This document shows positions 56,569 to 64,000 of a stretch of DNA of 64,000 bases, one piece after another. The stretch lies in assembly GCA_029582155.1 (NCBI GenBank), contig CM055896.1:2839501-2903500 (forward strand), given 5' to 3'. Below the pieces are notes generated by a model. It worked only from the letters and a program-made list of their open reading frames with translations. It did no database searches and had not been told where the DNA came from. Position numbers and translations under genes: made by a program. The DNA is from Panopea generosa. Taxonomy: Eukaryota > Mollusca > Bivalvia > Adapedonta > Hiatellidae. Each line of letters starts with the position of its first letter. The stretch's first letter is position 1.

Positions 56569-56674
56569 CTGCCATTGTAACAGTTTATTTATACTGGCTG
56601 CCACAGAGGTAGACACAATTAATGGTGTCCTTATATACACTACTTTCTTTGCACCTTCTTCTTCAGTAATGCAC
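56569..56674 (-). CDS. Internal exon, 35 codons, likely same gene as the array
   Basis: Acceptor TTATCTTGCAG and donor GTAAAGG bound 106 nt. Only one frame is open: C-I-T-E-E-E-G-A-K-K-V-V-Y-I-R-T, then P-L-I-V-S-T-S-V-A-A-S-I-N-K-L-L-Q-W-Q. It enters in phase 2 and leaves in phase 0. The content looks like real protein. I do not recognise a domain. Strand and position make it a candidate upstream exon of the ROC-COR-Death gene, but the phase-0 exit does not fit the phase-1 entry of A8 directly, so at least one linking exon is missing. Confidence 0.6.
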
Positions 56675-56679
56675 CTGCA

Positions 56680-57420
56680 AGATAAAACCTATGAGATAAA
56701 TTAACAGTAATGAAGTTGGCAACTAAATAAAAAATTTAACATTAGTTCAAAATCCAAAAGGCATCTAAAACAAGGTAAGAAAATTAGTTATCTTCACGCA
56801 GTTACTTTGAAAAAAACAGCAAATAATTATCATAAATAATTCACATATTATTAATGCATGAACAACAGTGACTGTCTATTCTTTTAAAATTATTATTCCT
56901 TACAGTATCAAGAGCTTTTCTGCATAACCACAGAAACAACGCGCCACAAAAGGATGCAAAAATTCCCCCCTCAGAGAGCCTCAAAGTGAAGCCTTAAAAG
57001 GGAAGGCCCTGTCAAGATGCATGGACAGAATTTCTGGACAGATAGGACCAAAACAATATGAAAGTGGGAGACATAATAACCAGTTTAGTTTAAGTGTGTT
57101 TATAATTTTATACAGAGAATTGTGCATTGAATTTTTGAAAAGAGAGAAATAGCAATATATATGTATTAAAATACATGTATCTCCAAGCATAAAAGTCCCT
57201 GTATCAACTTACAGTTGAGTTGAGAATCTAGGATTCATAAAAGAAGATTCATGTAGATCACTTGGAGATGGTAGGCTACAAAGCTAGATGCTTCCTTTGT
57301 AATAAACCATAGATGCTTCCTTTGTAATAAACCATAGATGCTTCCTTTGTAATAAACCATTAATAACAATTATCATTCCGGTGTCGGGACAATGATCAAC
57401 GGTGTCAAGTTGGTGAGCTT
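56680..57420. other. Intron-like spacer with a short triple repeat
   Basis: A 25-bp unit 'agatgcttcctttgtaataa' + 'accat' occurs three times at about 57287-57361. On the minus strand a 15-nt interval at 57193-57222 lies between CCTAG and GTAAGTTG, which is a possible micro-exon but has no support from a second copy. Confidence 0.4.
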
Positions 57421-57432
57421 GGATAACCAACG

Positions 57433-57656
57433 GGGCCCAGTTGTTCAAAGCTTGGTTACTTTTAACTCTGGGTTAAATGAAATTTTGTAACTTCACTATT
57501 TTTCCATACTTAATGATCTAATGGCAATTTAAATGCATTTCAGAAACAAAATGGCATCTTTCCATAATGTTCAAAGTTGTGCATGTAAAAATATTGTAAA
57601 TAGAAAATTTCATTTAACCCAGGGTTAAGCTAACCAAGCTTTGAACAACTGGGCCC
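57433..57656. mobile_element. MITE with long inverted repeats ('gggcccagttgttcaaagc')
   Basis: 'gggcccagttgttcaaagct' + 'tggtta' at the left is mirrored by 'taaccaagctttgaacaact' + 'gggccc' at the right, followed inwards by 'ggttaaatgaaattt' / 'aaatttcatttaacc'. The inverted repeats cover ~55 bp per side of a 224-bp element. Confidence 0.85.
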
Positions 57657-57925
57657 AGAAGGTTAATGCTACCAGACTGTAGTTTGTCCCTAATTTGAGT
57701 ATGCCTAACACATATAAAATTAAACTGGTACATAGAACAGCAGCTAGATGTATACATAGGAGATGGCATATATAGCAACAGTCATTTTGTTTGGAGAATA
57801 TGGATGACGAATTGCGCTAGTCAACTCTGGGGCAAAGATGTACCAATGCAAACTTGATTTTTTTCTATAAAATACATAATAGACTGGTTGATAAATACTT
57901 TACCAGTAACACAGTGACTAGATAT

Positions 57926-58345
57926 TCAAGAACTTCTCATGAACAACTTGACTGACTTCTCATGAACAACTTGACTGACTTCGCATGAACAACTTGACTG
58001 ACTTCTCATGAACAACATGACTGACTTCTGACTGACTTCTGACTGACTTTTAATGAACAACTTGACTGACTTCTCATGAACAATGAACAACTTGACTGAC
58101 TTCTCATGAACAACTTGACTGACTTCTGACTGGCTTCTAATGAACAACTTGACTGACTTCTCATGAACAACTTGGCTGACTTCTCATGGACAACTTGACT
58201 GACTTCTAATGAACAACTTGACTGACTTCTCATGAACAACTTGACTGACTTTTCATGAACAACTTGACTGACTTCTCATGAACAACTTGGTTGACTTCTC
58301 ACGGACAACTTGACTGACTTCTCATGAACAACTTGACTGACTTTT
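57926..58345. repeat. 23-bp minisatellite, left part
   Basis: About 17 units of 'tgaacaacttgactgacttc' + 'tca', with occasional deletions. Minus-strand frames (M-R-S-Q-S-S-C-S...) are artefacts of the repeat. Confidence 0.92.
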
Positions 58346-60130
58346 TTTTCTCTTCAACTATCATATGATAGCCCATTTATTAAACAATTTTCACATAGTG
58401 ATACATAAAGCGAATAACATATTTTAACATACAAATGTAAACAGATAAAGACAAAATTAAACAGGCCATAATCTATACAAAAGTATGAAATTTAGTTTGA
58501 ACTTGTGAATAGTTGAGTATAAAAGTTTATTTTTAATTCAATAATTTCTTCAGAATTAAGATTAAATATGATCAATTGATTATGTTATTTTAATTTGTTT
58601 GCTGCTCAATGTAGGGATCTAAACATAGATAATATACCGGTATTCAAAGAGATAGAGAAAAAAACACATACAAACCCCCCCCCCCCCCCCCCCCTGTTTC
58701 ACACAAATTTCTCCATCAAAACTGCAACTTAAGATAACAACTTCAAAACAATTTAACTCCAAACGAACATTTCAATTCTGGCAATAAGTTACAGCAACTT
58801 GAAACTTAGTAGTTGTTTTTATGATTTTGTCCCTTTGGTCGTGAACTTTTCAAATGTTATGGCCACAGCTCAATCACCAAGGCCCTAACTATTTTTAATG
58901 AAAAACACTAAAATTCTTTCAATATTTTATATTTGCTGAGCTACATGTTTAGCATTATACTCTTTGGAAAACAAACTTTGTTTTTGTTTTCTTTTTTCCA
59001 AAAGCATTTCTCCTCAAAGCTAGACTCATTTTAGAGAAATTTTATCTTAAAAAAAAAAAAAATAATAATATAAAATACATTTTAATGGTAACTTCACAAA
59101 AATTAATTAAATTTTTGAAATTAAGTTATCATTTTTCAAAATAAAATTAATTTCTTTTTTCAACAACCTTTTAATCGTCAGTTACAGAAACATAAACGGC
59201 GCCGGGAATACTGCCGTAAAACTTGGAAAGGCCGATGTTTAAACTGGTATTAAAATGTCGCTCATGCGCGTCTCGATACCTTATAGAAAACAAAATAAAA
59301 AGTTTTTTCAGATAGAGTATCGTTTGTACATTTCAACAACTTTAATGAAAAGTTTCACGCTTCCACATTTCATCTTCATATACAAACAACCTAAAACTGG
59401 GTAAATGTCAGTACTTTTGTTGCAGGGTACGTTTGTTTTCACAGATGTTGTCTTCAAACTACACTATTGCTTCGCGGAAAATTATGTATGTGATCATAAT
59501 CGTCTATGCGATTGCATCAATAAAGCGTTCGTAACCAATTAAAGCGTTTATTTAACTTGGTAGAATCGCATGACTGGGATTGCCCAATCGTGAAACATCG
59601 GGTATTTCCGTATCCTCCGTAGAATACACCTCGTGTATAGCTCTAGAATACACCAACGCGAATTGCCTGTATTACAAGTGATTAAAATGACTATATATGG
59701 CGTTGTTATATCGATTTTTTTATTTATACACTCGACATGGGTCATTTTTACTAGGTAAATTTGAAATATCAGTCTTGATTAACAAACGTTTATTTTCAAT
59801 GTACATGTATATAAGGGGGCCGCCATTTTATTTTATCATGTGACTGAAAGTATTTCCAAAATGGCGCCTTATTATGTCAGAGGTCTATTGCGTAGCATAA
59901 AGGCCGAGGTGATCAGATTGTGGGATTGCCCTGAATCAGACCACGTGATTTGTCAAATCGGCTGGCATTGTAAAAATAACTCTGAAACCAGCTTGCCGAA
60001 ACAAATATGCTTAATTTGAATTTCTGTGTTTTTAAGGTTGCGTCATAGTGGACGCACTGAACAAAGTTGATTGCGTCAGATGAGAATTTATTGCGTCAAA
60101 AACGCAAGAAACGCACTCTGGAGAAAACAC
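58346..60130. other. 1.8-kb segment splitting the 23-bp minisatellite
   Basis: The array stops at a poly-T ('gactttttttt') and resumes at 60130. The segment carries an 18-bp C run at ~58676-58694, an A run and CpG-containing stretches around 59190-59280 and 59815-59900. It could be an inserted element or the original flank between two expansions. Confidence 0.55.
59861..60019 (+). CDS. Short plus-strand frame from an ATGGCGCC start
   Basis: ATG at 59861 (aaaATGGCGCC) opens about 52 codons beginning M-A-P-Y-Y-V-R-G-L-L-R-S-I-K-A-E-V-I-R-L and then W-D-C-P-E-S-D-H-V-I-C-Q. The start context and local CpG content resemble a promoter and first exon, and GAG|GTGATC inside the frame could be a donor. 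On the opposite strand AAAATGGCGGCCC at ~59818-59830 gives a second, mirrored start-like motif. No family was recognised. Confidence 0.2.
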   Translation: MAPYYVRGLLRSIKAEVIRLWDCPESDHVICQIGWHCKNNSETSLPKQICLI

Positions 60131-60322
60131 TGTTCTCATGAACAACTGGACTGACTTTTCATGACAACTTGACTAACTTCTCATGAACAACTTGACTGAC
60201 TTCTCATGAACAACTGGACTGACTTTTCATGACAACTTGACTGACTTCTCATGAACAATTTGACTGACTTCTCATGAACAACTAGCCTGACTTTTCATGA
60301 CAACCTGACTGACTTCTCAACG
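60131..60322. repeat. 23-bp minisatellite, right part
   Basis: Same unit as at 57926 with a shared variant ('catgacaacttgactgactt') that alternates with the main type, giving a ~45-bp higher-order repeat. Confidence 0.88.
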
Positions 60323-60578
60323 CGGATAGCCCTAAAGGACTGTTAAAAGTTTACTTGTACTTAGTTTTAATTTTACTTTAAAGAGGCCTCACCTATATCG
60401 CCGATATTCGATCTCGTTATGAATATTCTTTTCAATAACTTACATTGTATTTTGTCTCTGTAGTGTAAATTTCTTTAATTTGGTTGACCAGATACTAAAT
60501 TGGCTCCATGATAAAGTCACTCATTGGTCAGTATCGGGATATGTTAAAATAAAAGCGAATTAAATAGAAAATGCCAAC

Positions 60579-60734
60579 CTGTGTATTAATGAATTTCTCA
60601 TAAATAATATAAACCACAAGGACGGAATCAGCCATTATCTTCAAATAGGACCTTCCTCTTTGTGAATCAATAAACTTTCCATCATTTACTGAACAGGAAG
60701 TAACAAAATTAGTTGTCATTTTTAATAATTCCAT
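60579..60734 (-). CDS. Candidate first coding exon (52 codons)
   Basis: From ATG at 60734 (gcaATGG, favourable context) the frame reads M-E-L-L-K-M-T-T-N-F-V-T-S-C-S-V, then N-D-G-K-F-I-D-S-Q-R-G-R-S-Y-L-K-I-M-A-D and S-V-L-V-V-Y-I-I-Y-E-K-F-I-N-T-Q. It ends at a CAG|GTTGGC donor in phase 0. I do not recognise the sequence; the hydrophobic run V-L-V-V-Y-I-I-Y could be a core strand or helix. It is the first exon-like frame above 56.7 kb on the minus strand, so it is a candidate N terminus for the ROC-COR-Death gene. Its phase does not match the 56.6-kb exon directly. A 14-nt interval near 57874-57922 (CTAG ... GTAAAG) would bridge the phases, but is unproven. Confidence 0.45.
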
Positions 60735-60769
60735 TGCACTATTAGACACTGTACTTACTTTTTATAATA

Positions 60770-61490
60770 TAAACAGTTTCTGATATATGCTTCCACCCGA
60801 CCTTTATGGTCAAAATTGTTTTTTGACAGTTATATTATCTGAGGGAGGAAAGAAACCAGACTAGTTATTGCGTTTTTTACAAAATTGATCATGCTCAGGT
60901 TGCTATAGCAAGTGCACATAGCTAAATCCGTTGCCCCTTTGGAATATATCATTATTCCACAAACTATTTGAAAATAATGAATATACATACTTTTTATTAT
61001 GCTCTTTCATCATACAAATATGGACCTTGCAACTTGGGGGGAAAAAAACATAAACTATTTATAGAAATGCGTACATTCCCCGTCATATTTCGGTTTCATT
61101 TCTATTAAATCTTTTTACCAAATATCGAGATTTGTATAACTCATAATAATTGAATGCTATTCCTAGAACTGGATAAAATGTCACTGTACATATGCGCTTA
61201 CTTCACAATGAAATAGAATAAATATATCTCAAGTAAATAATGTTGCGGTAAGCACACCATTTTAATAATATCTACCACGAATGTAGTTTGGGTACTACTA
61301 AAACCCGGTCAAATTCCGGCCGATCCGGTCACTTTTCCGGCCGTAGGGAAAAGGCAAATGTGGCGTATATATTAGTGATTATGATGTTAAACTGCCCTAA
61401 TCCCATTAATTATGTAATGCCCTTGACATATATATCAAGAAAATATATGAAAAAAAAATAAAATAATGCCTTAAATTTGGTCTTGAAGTT
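60770..61490. other. Spacer upstream of the 60.6-kb exon
   Basis: No gene or array was recognised. A short GC-rich patch near 61300-61345 ('aacccggtcaaattccggcc', 'cacttttccggccg') contains repeated CCGG sites. Confidence 0.35.
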
Positions 61491-61494
61491 TACC

Positions 61495-61812
61495 CTTTTC
61501 AATGTAGACTCAGGTCCGAGATCGTAGATCAACATTCAAAATAAAAATCGGAATTTGAATAACGACCAAAGTCTGCAATCGTAGATCGACATTCAATGTA
61601 GACCAAGGTCTGAGACCGTAGATCGACCATCATTCAAAATAAAAGTTAAAAGACGGACTGAACTTGAGTAACGAGCCAGGTCTGTGATCGTAGATCAACA
61701 TTCAAAATAAAAGTCGGAATATGAATAACGAGTCAGGTCTGTAATCGTAGATCGACATTCAAAATAAAAGTTATTTGAATAACGACCCATGTCTGCAATC
61801 GTAGATCGGATT
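61495..61812. repeat. 60-80-bp degenerate tandem repeat, five units
   Basis: Units contain 'gtctgagatcgtagatcgac' + 'attcaaaataaaagtcgg' + 'aatttgaataacga'. Length varies through internal deletions. Confidence 0.8.
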
Positions 61813-61870
61813 AGTGATCCAGTGATTAACGAATTCGGGGGTCGCATGTTCGATCCCCCGCTCCTCTAAA
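61808..61870 (+). mobile_element. tRNA-like head fragment
   Basis: 'ggattagtgatccagtgatt' and 'gggtcgcatgttcgatcccc' + 'cgc' resemble A and B boxes. The D-arm is aberrant and no paired acceptor stem is visible, so this is more likely a SINE relic than a tRNA gene. Confidence 0.4.
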
Positions 61871-62280
61871 TCAAATACAAATCAGTCATTCGGATGAGAG
61901 GTAAATGTAAAGCTACATCTTACTTCTTCGTGAACGGATACATGTCCTATTATTGTGAAGTGAACGTCGCTCACAAAGTCATTACTTTTTTCAGAGGGCA
62001 AATATCGGCTGTACCGTTATATTTGATGCCTGGTTCTATTAAAGTATCCTTTACTGCGTGCTAATTTGAGGCTGAGCAAGTGTCCAGGGTAATTTAGCAA
62101 AAAATTAAACGAACTGAACGCAGCCATGGTGGTGGTGTCATTTTGGACAAGTGAGACGAGCCATACGCATATTTCAAAGACACAGAAATGGAATGTCCAT
62201 GACCAGCAACCCAAAGGTTTTTAATTTGTAACATACTTTTTAATACGGTGTTTCATTATCGTATCATTATTCATTAATTC
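61871..62280. other. Spacer, no gene supported
   Basis: The short minus-strand frame at 62017-62214 has no recognisable features. Confidence 0.3.
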
Positions 62281-62299
62281 ATTGATTTCATTATTTCCT

Positions 62300-62840
62300 T
62301 CCTTCCTTCGTCCGTCCGTACGTACGTCTGGAGCAGCAGTTGTGGGTTGCGTTGCCAGTACAGAATGGCATTATGTTTTTTTTTTGGTACTTGTGGGGTG
62401 CAATGTTAACCCCATAAGTGCGAAAACCCGTCCAAATGGCATTGTGGGGTTAATTTCATTTTTTTTCACATTTTTCTTTTACTTTTTTTCACCTTTTTTC
62501 ATTCTTTTCTAGTGTCATTAGGGTTGGATCTCAAGGTTTGTGACATTAGGGTTAGAAAGAAAATAGGTTTTGTTTTGTTTTATGAAAAAAAGATGTTTTA
62601 TAACATATAAAAATCGCACCCCACAACATCACTTCCACTAGAACGTCCGTCCGTCCGTCCGTCCGTCCGTCCGTCCGTCCGTCCATCCATCCATCCATCC
62701 ATCCATCCATCCATCCATCCATTTATTTATTGATTTCAATATTTCCTTCCTTCCTCCTTCCTTCCTTTCTTTTCTTTCCTTCTTTCCTCCCTTCATCCTT
62801 CCTGTCTACCTTCCTTCCTCTCTTCTTTCCTTTCTTTTTT
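62300..62840. repeat. Tetranucleotide and pyrimidine-rich tracts
   Basis: (ccgt)n runs at ~62645-62680 into (ccat)n to 62720, flanked by 'ccttccttcc'-type polypyrimidine before and after. The open frames here are low-complexity artefacts. Confidence 0.92.
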
Positions 62841-62864
62841 CCTTCAAAAGGAATTGTTCGTACG

Positions 62865-63285
62865 TTCACTCACTCACTCACTCACTCACTCACTCACTCA
62901 CTCACTCACTCACTCACTCACTCACTCACTCACTCACAATCACTCACTCACTCAAGCGCTCATTCACTCACAATCACTCACTCATTCACTCACTCTCTCA
63001 CTCACTCACTCAAGCCCTCATTCACTCACAATCACTCACCTATTCATCCATCCATCCATCCATTTACCCATCCACCATATCATAAATCAAACCATCCATC
63101 CATCCAATCACAAACACACTCACACAACCAACCATCAATCCATCCATTAATGCATCTGTCCATGCATTCAACCGCCCATCCGTCCGTCCATCCATCCGTC
63201 CGTCCGTCCGTCCGTCCGTCCGTCCATCCATCCGTCCGTCCATCCATCCTTCCATCCATCCATCCATCCATCCATCCATCCAGTG
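62865..63285. repeat. (cact)n, (ccat)n and (ccgt)n microsatellite cluster
   Basis: About 17 exact cact units from 62865, then mixed 'actcaatcactc', then 'ccatccatcc' and 'ccgtccgtcc' blocks to 63285. The 186-codon frame (T-H-S-L repeats) is not a gene. Confidence 0.95.
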
Positions 63286-63611
63286 CCTAAGATTTATTTC
63301 ATATTTGCTAATATATGTACATGTATACTGAACAAAAATAAAAAAACTTAGGCTATGTTTAAGTGCAGATACATCTAAATAAAGTTCCATTCTGCTCATC
63401 TTCAGGGTATTTTCACTTATTGTTTAACGTTCGCCTTATTTTATTTCAACCTACGCATGTTCCCACCAACACAATATTTTTCAACATTATTTGGTTTTAT
63501 TACGTCTCGGACATTACAGTGCACTGTTCCAGCACCCATATCCAAGGGCAATATTTAATGGCTATTTTGCTCATTCAACGGCCCTTCTGAGCGGGGGAGA
63601 TGCATTCACTG

Positions 63612-63617
63612 GATTTC

Positions 63618-63662
<45 letters not shown>
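63612..63662. repeat. (att)n microsatellite
   Basis: About 15 uninterrupted att units. Confidence 0.95.
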
Positions 63663-63664
<2 letters not shown>

Positions 63665-63719
63665 TTGCTTGTCCGGAGCACATTTTCAAAATATGCAAGG
63701 GAATCTAACAAATAATATA

Positions 63720-64000
63720 CGAGTTACAAGAGAAGATATGCTAGTTACAAGAGAGGACATACGAGTCACAAGTTACTAGATGATACACGCGAGTTACAGG
63801 TTAATGGTTGCGAGCTGGGAGATGAGAGAGAAGAGACGAGGATTATGAGATCAAATATGCGAGTTGCTAGATGAGAGATGAGAGTTACGATATGAGAATG
63901 TGAGATGCGTGTAACGGGATGGTAATTGTGAGATAAGATATGAGAATTGTGAAATGCGTGTAACGGGATGATAACTGTGAGATGAGAGATGAGAATTGTG
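63720..64000. repeat. Degenerate purine-rich repeat ('gagatgagagttacgag')
   Basis: Short imperfect units of 'gagttacaagagaagatatg' type change into a clearer ~40-bp unit 'gtgagatgagagatgagaat' + 'tgtgaaatgcgtgtaacggg' near the end. It runs off the window. Confidence 0.8.

Noticed and set aside
57926..58239. Minus-strand frames with R-S-Q-S-S-C-S repeats
   Set aside because: Translation of the 23-bp minisatellite in several frames.
62730..63290. 186-codon open frame rich in T-H-S-L and H-P-S-I
   Set aside because: It is a translation of cact and ccat microsatellites; composition is purely repeat-driven.

Overview
The window looks like AT-rich animal nuclear DNA with low gene density, most likely from a bivalve mollusc. 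The basis is multi-exon genes with GT-AG introns, several tRNA-derived SINE families, Tigger/pogo-like and hAT-like MITEs, many minisatellites and a ROC-COR-Death protein gene. No sequence names the species, so the taxon is an inference. All three well-supported genes are on the minus strand, and most long open frames in the window are repeats.

Layout. 1-2.7 kb: minisatellites. 4.45-4.9 kb: the last exon of an unrecognised plus-strand gene, whose 3' end has grown into a minisatellite. 12.5-19.7 kb (minus): a six-exon stand-alone Maf-type nucleotide pyrophosphatase with one single-base frameshift in exon 5. 24.0-27.3 kb (minus): a complete four-exon EMC6 gene followed by a G-rich 3' region. 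27.3-34.5 kb: transposon remnants, including a Tigger-type element with the first codons of a transposase, and a 65-bp minisatellite. 34.56-36.8 kb (minus): a large ROC-COR-Death exon with four apparent single-base insertions. 38.3-52 kb: tandem ~1.05-kb units, each carrying one very small putative exon on the minus strand. 52-56.2 kb: a 2.1-kb tandem duplication. 56.6 and 60.6 kb (minus): two ordinary-sized candidate exons. 57.9-60.3 kb: a split 23-bp minisatellite. 61.5-64 kb: simple repeats.

The main discovery candidate is the 38-51 kb array. Upstream of the ROC-COR-Death exon, on the same strand, are nine micro-exons of 21 or 24 nt. Each has a consensus acceptor and donor, and each is phase 1 at both ends, matching the phase-1 entry of the ROC exon. 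The commonest ones encode a coiled-coil heptad (E-L-Q-K-S-I/F-E, E-I-Q-K-R-L-K). Including or skipping one would change the predicted coil by whole residues, usually exactly one heptad, without changing frame. In the clearest pair, flanking intron sequence is identical by eye over ~140 bp, while the 21-nt exon differs at 7 positions. That pattern suggests diversifying selection on the micro-exons. I cannot show that they are spliced. The gene may also be partly broken, or the assembly may carry insertion errors, since every break I found in the coding exons is +1.
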